This document shows positions 32,921 to 43,076 of a stretch of 64,000 nt of DNA, piece by piece (the stretch's first letter is position 1; each line of letters begins with the position of its first letter). The stretch is taken from contig CM073321.1 of the NCBI GenBank assembly GCA_037043015.1, forward strand, positions 4,283,001-4,347,000, read 5' to 3'. The notes under the pieces were generated by a model, which worked only from the letters and a program-made list of their open reading frames with translations, did not search any database and was not told the DNA's origin. The position numbers and the translations under genes are program-made. The stretch is from Bryum argenteum. Its lineage: Eukaryota; Streptophyta; Bryopsida; Bryales; Bryaceae.

Positions 32921-35771
32921 ATGACGGAAGGCAAAGCGTTCGGGTCCTTCATACAGTGCTCCTTATGTCACGTAAAAGTTTCCAAGAAGAAGAGTTGGAA
33001 TGTGAGTCATTATGGGTATGAGAAGATTCCAGGACATCGGGATTCGAGTTCTGCCATTTGCCCAAAGCTGCAGAGGCAAATTAGGCAGCTATTTTTAAGA
33101 TGTGGGGGGGACTTCCCTCCATATAACGGAGAATTGGACAGATTTCTTGGTGAATGTTCCCTCACTCCATCCACGAACGTTCTGTTTGCCTCAAAACATG
33201 GCATTCCAGAAACCCCTAGGAGTGACTCTTCTGTAAGGTCCTCTTTAGGCACCCCCATGAATTCAGCAAATCCTATGGTTGGAGCAACCTCTGCTTCTTT
33301 CATCCTCATGAGAGGAATTAAGGATAATCGCCCAATGATTGGATCTATGAAGCAAATCAAGCAATCTGCAATTGAAGCTACTTTTGCAGAAGCGGATAGG
33401 CAGGAGTCGGATAAACTTTGGGCGAAATTTTTCTATGAAGCAAATATACCACTCTCTGTAGCCCGGAATTATGCGTTCAAAGTAGCTGTGATGAAGACTG
33501 CTGAATTTCGAAAATCCTATGCTCCACCATCTTACCATGACATTTGGACAAGGTTGTTGGGAGATATAAATATTGAGTTACAAATGAAACTAGACAGTAG
33601 ACTCTCGGAGAGCCTTCGGAAGTATTGCGGAACTTTGGCTATGGATGGATGGTCATTTGTGACTATTCGCCCTTTGGTGAATGTGATGCTCGTGACTCAG
33701 GCTGGAGAGCTTTTTCTTGGAGCTGTAGATACTAATGGTATAGAAAAGACAGCGGTGTACATATCATCTCTCATGTTGAAGTACACAGAAAAAGTTGGAC
33801 GAGAGAACATTATCCAAGTATGCACTGACAATGCTTTTGTAATGCTCCATGCTTTGAGAATAGTCCTTGAGAAATATCCACACATTTTTATGCAAGGGTG
33901 TGCAACACATGCAATGGACTAGTTGTTGGAGGTTTGGGAAAAGGTGGTAGAACGGCGAAAACTTTGTTCATGGCTAAGAAGATGATTAGATTTATCAAAA
34001 GATGGCAAATGCCCCTAGTTGCGTTTCGTAAACATGAGGCGAGATTCAACCTAGTGATGCGTGGAAAAACAAGATTTTCTAGCCAATTCATAATGATAGA
34101 TCCTTTGTTGCAGGTCAAGACATCATGGGAGGAAGTTGTTGTTGATCCTATCTTCACAACCCATACTTCAAAGAAGACAATATCAGCTAGAGATAAGATT
34201 ATATTCTCTCGTAAGGTCAAAAAGGTGGTTTTGAGTGATGATTTTCGGAAGCACTGCAAAAGATTACGGGATATGGTGGCCCCCGTAGTCTATGCTCTGA
34301 GAGAATTTGACGGCAAGGCTCCTAGTACGGGCAAGGCTTGGCATATCATTTGTGTTCTTCCGAAGCATGCCCATACTTTGCATGCACCGCCATTCTCTTT
34401 GGAACCACATGAGGTGGCTACCGCAAAGGATGAGTTTTAACATTGGAAACCGTTCATGGCAACCGATTTACATGGTGCGGCTGCACTTCTTAATCCTTAT
34501 TTACTACATGATGCAGAGTTAGCTGACAATCCTGATCTTACAATAGCTTGCAAGAGTGCTTTACAAAAACTATGTCCTCTGGAGGATTATGCAGACGTGG
34601 TGAATGAATGTCTTGCATTTCGAGTAAGGGATCCACCATTCGATGACATGGTGGAGCCTAAGACTCAAAAATTAGCTCCTCATGCATGGTGGGAGTTTCA
34701 GGGTGCTTGTGCTAAACTCCTCTCTCCAATTGCAAAGCGAATACTAGCACAGACCTTATCCTTATCGGCTTGCGAACGCAAGTAGAGTAGCTACTCTTAT
34801 GTTCACGACAAGAAACGGAATCGATTACTACTAAGGAGAGCTGATGACTTGATTTACATATAATCTGACTCAAAATTGCATGCGAATAATAAGTTGAGTG
34901 ACAACGGCAGATAGTATAGAGAGAACATGGATTCAGAGGAAGACCATGTATATGAAGACGATGAGGAAGCTGTCGAGCACGACTCATTGTACGGTGACAA
35001 TGATACTTTTGAATTTGGTGATGAAGACAATGATACGACTTTCTTCCCCGCTTCTAATGATGAAGATGCTCTAAATGTTCACAATGCTAAGGATGATTTT
35101 ATCGCCCATAGTGCTTCGGCGGATGATTTAGAGGACTTGCAGTCGTTAGCACAGTTAATGAGACAAGGAGGCATAGACTAATCGAATAACATCCTACCTG
35201 TTATTGCTAGAAGGATTGTGGTGGAAAACGAGGCGACGGACGTGAAAACCACCCTGTGCAATACTAGTGGCGGCACTATGAGTTCTGATCTGGTCGTAGA
35301 GAATATTGTGTCCTATAGTAAGGATCAACTATCTTTACCATGTGCTACTCCCCGCGCTTTATTTCAACCCTCTACTATAAGGGTTTTGACAACCATGGAG
35401 AAATCCTCTATGGGTTTGGTATCACTTTCAAGAGCCAAATATGGCAGCATTTCTAGTGACTCGGGTAGGTATTTAAAAATGCCAATGTTCCTGGTAGTGC
35501 CACGTGGTTACAGCACATGCTTGGTTCTTCCAAGCCGCGTAAATGTAAATCTGCAACGGATACAATTATTCAATCGAAGAAACCAAAGATCCCTGTTAAT
35601 CTCACAAAATTTGGTACTTGGCATAAATGTGGAAATATACAATATTCAGAAGACAAGCCCATAATCAAACAAGAAGTTCCGAGCGATTATGAATATGATC
35701 CTACGGGGTCTAGTGGAGCTGAAGTGAAGGGAGACAACGATTATAAACAATCCTCTGATGCTGATGAGTAG
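32921..35771 (+). pseudogene. hAT-superfamily transposase pseudogene
   Basis: The start at 32921 gives a BED-like zinc finger region (CSLCHVKVSKKKSWNVSHYGYEKIPGH). Next are a DUF659-like block (about 33400-33700: NYAFKVAVMK, LAMDGWSFVTIRPLVNVML), CTDNAFVMLHALR and GCATHAMD (about 33820-33920, catalytic region). Then come FIKRWQMPLVAFRKHEARFN, LLNPYLL and the C-terminal dimerisation segment HAWWEFQGACAKLLSPIAKR to SACERK (about 34690-34785). In-frame stops are at 33920, 34438, 34783 and 35179, with a frame change at 33922-33960. The stop at 34783 sits where hAT proteins have the Trp of CERNWS. An acidic, Asp-rich tail (34927-35180) and a low-complexity end follow. Terminal inverted repeats were not found. 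Confidence 0.8.
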
Positions 35772-36119
35772 TTAAAATTTGCTTCTTTATGTGGTATAGG
35801 TTCATAGAACTTATTCTTACTATAAATATTGTAGTTTTAGTTTAGTCGTAGTACTCTATTCTTACACTCCAAATGCATTTGGAGTTTCTATTGTCTAAGT
35901 GACTATTTAAAGTGTTCAAAAAATTTATATATATATCTCTACATACTTGTCTCACAATGGTCTTGACTCTCGAGCATAGAGAAGAAATGCACATTAAACC
36001 AAAAAAATTGCAACCCTTTACTTCAAAAATAATTCTCCATGAGTCAATGGTGGCATTTTCATCATTTTTAAAACAACATCCATACAAACTAGGAAAAGCC
36101 TATCTTTATCTACTTAGTT
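35772..36119. other. AT-rich spacer, no gene seen
   Basis: No coding signal between the hAT tail and the 3' end of the minus-strand RING gene. Confidence 0.4.
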
Positions 36120-36477
36120 CTATTCCGTTGAAACTAAAGGTTCATCGGATTGATCGATTTGAGCTATTCTCTGAGTACGCGGTCTTTGGCTTGGATGGGC
36201 AATTCTACTGCCCTCTTCATATTTCTGATCCACGGCTGCAAATTCGCGGATCCTTTCCGCCTCCCAACTATCCTCGCCATCTTCGCCATCTTGCCTCTTC
36301 TGCTTTCTACTAGCACTACTAGAAAATCCAGCGTCCAAATCAATGTGAAAACGTTGAAATTTTCACTTGATACGGACGCGTTGATCCGGACATTGATCAA
36401 CACAAAAGTGTTGATATTATCTGTTGATTCGGTCAAGCATAATTCATTTTTTTACTAAATTAAAAATAAAATTAAAA

Positions 36478-36630
36478 CAACCAATGGGGCCCACCTTAAA
36501 CCAGATCGTCATACGAGTGGGGCCCACTTTGAACCCCTCCAAGGCCCTAAGTGCTAGGGGCCAAGATCAAACCCACGACCTCTCGGCTCCCAACTCACGT
36601 CCTTCGCCACTACACCACCTAAATCCATGT
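36478..36630 (-). mobile_element. tRNA-derived SINE-like sequence inside the CACTA-type element
   Basis: On the minus strand a pol III A box (TGGTGTAGTGG, 36607-36617) and a B box-like GGTTTGATC (36565-36573) are 33 bp apart, as in tRNA-derived SINEs. A GC-rich body with the duplicated word GTGGGCCCCA follows to about 36480. No poly(A) tail or target duplication was found, so the ends are approximate. Confidence 0.55.
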
Positions 36631-36726
36631 ACATACATAATTGTTTTAATTTTTTACTTATAGGGAAATGGCTCCATTGGCTATTAATTTGCCTTGTAAA
36701 AATGTTTTTTTTTTAAAGTTTTTTTT

Positions 36727-37070
36727 GCACTATTTCATGCAGGTATTTTTCTACATATATTTATTTTTTTAATTTTATTTAGGCTAAGGCGTCTTTTTAC
36801 TGCCCAACAGACTTTGAATATTTTTCACGATGTAAAAAAATTTTTTTTTCAAATTTTTTTTATGCTCTATTCCATGCAGATATTTTTCTACATATAGAAA
36901 AAATTTCGAAATTTTTTGAATTTTTTTTTTTTTTTTTTTTTTTTTGAGGCTGGGGCGTCTTTTTTCTGCCCAACAAACTTTGAATTTTTTTCACGATGTA
37001 AAATTTTTTTTTTTTTTTAAAATCATTTTATGCTCTTTTTTGTGCGGGTATTTTTCTACATGTAGGAAAA
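36727..37070 (+). repeat. Tandem repeat of about 135-168 bp, 2.3 copies, T-rich
   Basis: TGCwCTATTyCATGCAG followed by TATTTTTCTACAT starts at 36727, 36862 and (diverged) 37030. GGCGTCTTTTTwCTGCCCAACA and TTTCACGATGTAAAA follow in the first two. Long T runs differ in length between copies. Confidence 0.8.
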
Positions 37071-39061
37071 GTATCAAAAAGTTTTGAGTTTTTTTCTTTT
37101 AAAGAAGTGAGAATGCCCCAAAGCATCTTCGTTTTTCATTTTGCATTTTAATCAATGTCAGAAAAAGATTAAAAAGATTCCCAAAGATTCCAAAGATTCT
37201 GGAAGATTCCAAAAATATTCCAAGATTATTTCATAAGATTCCAAAAAGATTCCATATTTGATGAAATTTTGTTGATTCGGTCATTACACTACTCAAATCA
37301 ACAAAATATATTTAACAAACTGTTGATTTTTACAAAAAGCTCAAAAATCAGTGAAAACAGTCAATGCAGTGCCCCAAACAACAAAAATCTGTTGATTTTA
37401 TGTTGATTCGGTCACAGTTTTCTAGTAGTGTAGGATCTACTTGTTTGTTATGTAAGATTTCCATGGCCTTCTCAATTCGTGCAACGACATCGTGTACAAT
37501 ACCTTCGAAATCATCCATTTATATAAATGATTCTACTTTTGGATATAAAATACATGTCCTTAAATATGAAATGGCGTCATCCATACGCTTATCAAACTTC
37601 TGCACTGCATCCCAATAAGAGACCTCCACATCTTGAAAAGAATTTTGTGCTATCAAAGTCCGGTATATAGCGGCTTCTTCCAATTTTGCAAGGACCACAG
37701 CTCTTCCAATTGGAGTATGATCATACTTCTTGTACTCGTCTCCTAAGCCAGTTGAATCTGTTATTTTGTGCCACGAACCATCTTCTCCCTTTTCCACTCT
37801 GTTTGGGAAAAATCGAAAGAAACGGTTGTGTTCGATGCTCCAATGCCCTCCAAAATTATGACAAAACAACTCTCGTTGCTCTTCATCTTTAATATTCCTC
37901 GCCCTTATCTGTACTTCGTAATCTTGTGTCATCCAAAATAAGAGATCTCTTTCTCCACCATATTGAATGCTTAGTTGGTGTTTTGATTCGAACGTACTCC
38001 ACTCAAGTGCATTTCTCAATCACGGTAGTGTAGAATTTTCTTTGGTAGTTAATCCAATTGAACATTCTATCCGTTGAACTCGTGCCCCAGTGGCATAAGA
38101 TCTCGTATCCCCATCATCCCGTAGAATCTCATGCTAAATGGGGAGCGACATACCGGACATACCAATTTCGTCATGGCATATCGGCATATGCAAGTAACAT
38201 GAAAGTTATGGCCATATTGGCCCAACGTGTATGCTCCCTCTGGACAAAAATGATGTAGGCACACCGCACATTTCTCCTAAATATTGTCGGAGGACCGTCG
38301 CATGTTTTAATTACAATGCGAGCTCACTCTTGTAGGTGCAATGAGAATCTATTGTACGGCGCCCATCCTTCCTCTATTTCCAAAGTCCAATCAACATCAT
38401 TGTTTCTCCCCATCTTAGAGTAATATGTACGCTCCATCATCTCTTCTGCATCGCCCCAAATAGTGACGTCTATGGGGTCATATCCGTGTTTTGTACTCAT
38501 CTTATGAAACTTCTCCAATGAAGTATCTAGAGCTTCACGTAAATCTCTTGATTTAGCTGCAATAGGTTTTAGATCCTCTTGTGCCCTCGAAACCAAACTC
38601 TCCCTGTCTTGAAGTCGATGAACCCATCCCAACCATGGTAGTGTGCATTCTTGGAGTAGTGTAGAATCTTCCGTTTTCAAGGTGTTTTGTAATGCATCCA
38701 ATTTAGCGAGTGCCTCATCTCTCTCCTTATTCGCAGCCTCCAACTTCATCGCCCATGCTCGTGCATCTGCAAGTGCATTATCTCTTTCCTTATTTGCTAT
38801 ATGCAACTTCATCGCCCACACTATTACCCGACTGACATAACAGGGCAACCACGGCGACCAAGGCGGGAGCAATGAAGACAACAGGGCAACCACAACACAC
38901 TTGACAGAGGCCATAGCGACCAAGGCGGAGGCGATAGCTGCTGACCAAGGACACCACGGCACTTTGGATAAAGGCATTGCCTGATTTCTAGGACCTCTAC
39001 GGTGCGACGTAGGATATAAGCAATAGAAAATAGGAGAAGAGACACTCGTAGTTGGCACCAT

Positions 39062-39431
39062 AGAAGTATACGTTCAGGCTAGCTCAATCGATACTCCAAT
39101 GTACTCAGATTCCGTGGCATGAATGTAAAGGCCAAGAGCCAATCACTCTCTCTCTCCCATTGAAGCTCTCTCTCCTTCCTCTCTCTGTCTGATTGCTGTG
39201 ATTGCTTGGATGGCCATGACCAAAAACCTAACCCCTCGACATCTACTATATGTCTTTGCCTTCACAACGTTCTCCGCGGTATCAGAGTAACCGCAGTTGG
39301 GATTCCGGACGTCTGCGCCTTACCTCGACAACCTTATTCGCCCCGAGTCACCAAACCACCTTCGACATCTCCTTAGCAGAGCGTAGTCTGCGAGACCACC
39401 ATCCTCGATATCCATATTCTTCCAAAGACTC
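39062..39431. other. Probable promoter side of the RING gene; CT-rich stretch at 39140-39195
   Basis: A (CT)-rich run (CTCTCTCTCC, CTCTCTCTCCTTCC) lies upstream of the minus-strand RING gene. No other feature seen. Confidence 0.35.
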
Positions 39432-40010
39432 CATAGAATAAAACCCTATAAGAAATCCATCGAGATTTAAATGTCTTAAATAAGACATCTAAAGTTGATT
39501 AAACGTCTTAAAAATTACTTTTAGACTAAAAGTTGGATTAGTGTTTAAGATGACATCAAGAAGACAGTTGAAATATAGGAAGACGTCTTGGAAAATATGA
39601 CGTGTCAAGGTAAACTTGGGAGGGTAAGAAGTGGGTCACGTGGAGGACACATCAGCGCCATGTGGACGGGCAGTGCCACATAACGATGAATTTCATGCTG
39701 ACGTGGAGTTTTCCCTGGTCAATTAAATCGTGACGTGGTGGCGCCAAAATCCAATGTAGATCCGAGAAAATCTAACGTGGCACTCGGGAAAATCTGACCT
39801 GGCATGCCATGTCAGCATAGTTTTGACTGCTTTTATATTGAAATAATGGTCATAAAAGACATTTAAAAAAAAAAAAAGGATGTCTTACGAGACATAAAGA
39901 TGTGTAATGAGACCTTTTACAATGTCTTATGAGACATTTTACAATGTCTACGCTGATGTGTTTAGTAGTCTAAGCACATCGTCGGAGTCGTCCACTTAGA
40001 CATTGTAGTG
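39432..40010. repeat. Region of inverted TAAGACATC/GATGTCTTA words; possible DNA transposon relic
   Basis: TGTCTTA and its reverse complement recur in both senses at 39470-39520 and 39880-39960, with ACGTGG/CCACGT words between. The right edge, read on the minus strand, is CACTACAATGTCTAAG, like a CACTA end. The left edge (CCCTATAAGAAATCC near 39443) only loosely resembles one, and no target duplication was found. Confidence 0.35.
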
Positions 40011-40339
40011 ATTACTTTTCATATTGCTTGATGTCTTAGATGATGCTTTGGGGGATGTGTATAGGATGTTTTCTGTGGTCTTACAAAATGTTTTATAAGA
40101 TGTCTGCGAGGATGTTTTGGAGTTGTTTTTTGTGATATTTCACAAAAAGTTTCATAGGATGTCTTCAAAAATGATGTCCCTCCACGTTGTCCCTCTACTA
40201 CCATCGCTTGCGGTCGATATCTCTACGGTCATGTGCATGTCCTGCCGCTGCACATGTTCAAAAAGTCAATATAGAGTGCATTTAAACAAGGGGTTTCTAA
40301 AGGCAAAGAATTGTGATTTAGTTTCATTTAATTGCACTA

Positions 40340-40762
40340 AACCTCAATTCCGTTAATTTGGCAATATTCTGGTAAAATGGCACGATTTAAGGTGGAAAAA
40401 TGAAAAAAACAACACTCGTTTTTGACATAATAGAGCAACCTTTTCTGAGCGGCCGCTCAAAACCAGAGATATTTCTGAGTTGCCGTTGAGAAAAAACTGC
40501 CCTTCGACAGAATTTGAAGGTCAAAATTCATCAAATAGTGTGATATTATGGAATTTTTGATGATATTACAGAAATTTGTTGATATAATGGAAGATGTGGG
40601 TGATATTAAAAAACGTGCCATTTTGCAAGCATAAATCTTTGAGATTTTGAGTTCAAAAATATGCCGGTAAAATGGCACGTTTCAGAAACGCGACCAAATT
40701 GGCACAACATGGCTTTGGCAATATGGCACAAAGAATTGTGCCATTTTAACGGAATTGAGGTT
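40340..40762. mobile_element. MITE, 423 bp, superfamily not assigned
   Basis: The left end is AACCTCAATTCCGTTAA followed by TTTGGCA. The right end on the other strand is AACCTCAATTCCGTTAA followed by AATGGCA. Both are flanked by ACTA (40336-40339 and 40763-40766), a candidate 4-bp target duplication. Subterminal words AATGGCAC/GTGCCATT repeat in the right 150 bp and once at the left. No coding frame. Confidence 0.8.
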
Positions 40763-40852
40763 ACTACCTAGGTTGATATAGTTTTCATCATGACTTCAAG
40801 ATATCGACACAGTTATACATTCTTGCGCACATTTGCTTAGACATTCAGGCAG

Positions 40853-41000
40853 ATATCCTTGAAGACATCCTTGAAGACATCCTTGAAAACATCCTTAAAG
40901 ACATCGTTGAAGACATCATTGAGACATCCTTGAAGACATCCTTGAAGACATCCTTGAAGTCATCATTGAAGACATCCTTGAAGTCATCATTGAAGACAAT
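40853..41000 (+). repeat. Minisatellite with a 12-bp unit, GACATCCTTGAA
   Basis: About twelve copies of GACATCCTTGAA and variants (GACATCATTGAA, GTCATCATTGAA) lie head to tail. The unit is a multiple of three and the minus strand reads DVFKDVF/NDDFKDVF, but this frame has no gene context. GACATC words continue thinly to 41275. Confidence 0.9.
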
Positions 41001-41656
41001 GTCATAAACATCCATCCTGACATCTGTTTGCGGCCTCATGTCGTGTTTTGTCGCCTCTCTGAAGTTGTGAAAAAACAGCAACTCACTTACTTTGGCATAC
41101 TTCTTCTATGTTCATGTGTTCTTTAAGCTTTCCTTACCACCGTAGGGGGACCCCAACCCCTCATGTCCACCCTACAAAACGGAATTCAATCAACACAATT
41201 AGACATACTTTTAGACATCTTCATAAACAAGCCCTAAGACATCCCAATAGACATCATCATAGACATCTGATGACATTTTTAGGTTATCAACCACAAGTAA
41301 TCAAGCTTCAAAGTTCTTTCCACAACAAAGCAGATTTTGTAAGTCATAGAGTTTCTGTCATAACAAGTTTTAGGGTTTCTTCCACAACAAATCAAATACT
41401 ACAAGTCCTAGGGTTTCTTGTACATGATGCTTTTGAAATCTACTAACTACAAGTCCATGGCTCTCTCTACAACTACTATTCTCTTATTGTACTTAACAAT
41501 AATTTTAAACTGAATGAAAACAATTTAGAAATCCTCTACACTTCAAACACTAATTCCTTACAAAAACTAATGCAGAAATGAGCTTTGTCCGACCTCTACT
41601 TCTACTTAAAGGTCTCATGACCTAACTATGTCGGCGGCAACAATCCCTGACTACAT
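41001..41656. other. Spacer before the LTR element
   Basis: Scattered AGACATC words to 41275, then sequence with no feature. The word CATGACCTAACTATG near 41615 also occurs at 14940 inside the 13.5-kb CACTA-type element. Confidence 0.4.
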
Positions 41657-42250
41657 TGTTAACGGAATATTCGTAGTATATTCGCTAGGCTATTTTTAGT
41701 CTAGTCTCCACCCGGCAGGTATAGACCCGGCAGGCGATACCCGGTAGGGTCAGCAAGTCGGTTATCTATTTGGCATAGTTAGAGTCCTAAACGAGTTTAG
41801 GACACCCGACTTTATGGTCGACTTAGCGGCCAGTCGGGTGACTTGTTATGACGAGCTGGATCGATCGGTCAGTCAGACCCACCGACTATATGTACCACTC
41901 TCTTCTCCGTGAGGGTTGTTGGTAGTCAATCTATTCTCTTTTTGCCAAGTAACCTCGGAGTTCGCATAGTCCTCTATTCTGTTCTTTCGTTGTGTGTGTT
42001 TGAATAGACTAGCCGACTTTTGTTTTGCGGGATCTCTCGATCCGTTCGTGAGAATCGTGTATTTTCTCTCCCTCTAGCGTTTGGCGGACCCGACATAAAG
42101 CTATCTGGTCCTTCTAGGTACTCACTAGTCGGTAGATTCAACTCTCTTTCCTTCTTGCTAGTAGCGCTTTTGATAACCCGACATTACGCGTGACTAGTAG
42201 AAAACTAACTTAGACTCGTTAGGGTGTGTTTCCAAAAAACCACCTTAACA
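41657..42250 (+). repeat. 5' LTR of the Ty3/gypsy element
   Basis: 594 bp, beginning TGTTAACGG and ending CCTTAACA, so the ends form the short inverted repeat TGTTAA/TTAACA. It is followed directly by TTTGGCGACC, which resembles the tRNA primer-binding sites of plant gypsy elements. Confidence 0.75.
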
Positions 42251-43076
42251 TTTGGCGACCTATGCTTGAGTTCAATTCCATTGTTTCTAGATCGCGCAGA
42301 TCCAAGTAGAACAGGTAGATCTCCCAACATTGGGCTACCGTGCGATTGTCCAGTCCAAAGATTTTGGATCTCAGAACGAGTAGAAATCGTGTAGAGCATG
42401 CCGACCCGGGATGTCGACCCTACACAAATCTGCTCTCGAAAGTGTCTCGCTATAGAATTTTAGAAGTATGCAACCTACCGGTCGGTTGGCACAAAAGTTG
42501 TTTCCATCAAGGTTTCAAAAAAAAATCGTCTCTACACTCAACAAAGACTTGACCTAGTCGGGTAGAGTACGGCAACATAGCTAAAACGCGCCTCGGAGAT
42601 CATAGTCGCTACAGTCTATCCAAAGAAAAGTAGAGTCGTCTAAGAGTGTTAAGATATTTGTAGAGCGGTGCGTGGAAGAAGCTCACGGTGCCAAAAGAGC
42701 AACTAGGTGAACTCACACAAAACACCAGCCAAGCGGATCGCAGCGCGGACTCTACCCGCGATCCAGTTCGGATCTAGATCTAGATCGAGATCCGAAAAAC
42801 CGGATCTCGATCCGAAAGTGACACGTCACCATTATGACGGGTCCACGACGCGCGTCTTTGCCGGCTCTCCCGAGCGGTCGACTTACCACCCAACCACCGG
42901 AAAATTCCACATCAGATCGGGAATGGCGCAGGTTGCGATCCGGATAAATCCAACTCTAGACACCCGACAATCGACCCCAAGGGCCAACCCCTCTCGACAT
43001 ATAGCGTCGAAGACAAGTCTCAGCATCCACGTCGGATAAAGCGTCCCTGCACCACCTGGTCGAATACACCCAAGGT

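Larger units (their letters stand above)
36314..37430. mobile_element. Non-autonomous CACTA-type (En/Spm) element, 1.12 kb
   Basis: Both ends read CACTACTAGAAAA (36314-36326 and, reverse complement, 37418-37430), close to the CACTACAAGAAAA common in plant CACTA elements. Both are flanked by TAG (36311-36313 and 37431-37433), the 3-bp target duplication. Subterminal repeats of GTTGATTCGGTCA occur near 36421, 37270 and 37402, with TTGATCAAC-like variants. There is no transposase frame. The identical 13-base ends and intact target duplication suggest a fairly recent insertion. It splits the RING gene. Confidence 0.9.
36120..39061 (-). pseudogene. Coiled-coil RING-H2 protein (putative E3 ubiquitin ligase), broken and split by a CACTA-type element
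   Basis: Order on the minus strand: a coiled coil with a tandem 22-residue repeat (about 38690-38830, AMKLHIANKERDNAL and AMKLEAANKERDEAL), a linker ending WTLEIEEGWAPYN, then a RING-H2 finger (38120-38255). The finger reads CAVCLHHFCPEGAYTLGQ, then HNFHVTCICRYAM and CPVC, so the metal ligands are present. After it come MMGIRDLMPLGHEFNG and a conserved C-terminal block (37519-38019, EVQIRARNIKDEEQRELFC and GGHWSIEHNRFF). A Lys/Glu-rich end lies at 36120-36310, on the far side of the transposon. Stops or frame changes lie near 38330, 38250, 38067 and 38016. RING-H2 proteins pass ubiquitin from an E2 to a target; the substrate is unknown. From memory this is a family expanded in some streptophytes. 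Confidence 0.6.

Noticed and set aside
36565-36617. A functional tRNA gene
   Set aside because: A and B boxes are present, but I could not fold an acceptor stem or find an anticodon arm; a SINE head fits better.
39432-40010. A third complete CACTA-type element
   Set aside because: Only the right edge looks like a CACTA end; the left end and the 3-bp duplication could not be found, and similar words continue beyond 40010.
40845-41081. A minus-strand protein with DVFKDVF repeats
   Set aside because: It is the translation of a 12-bp minisatellite, with no start context, introns or homologs that I can see.
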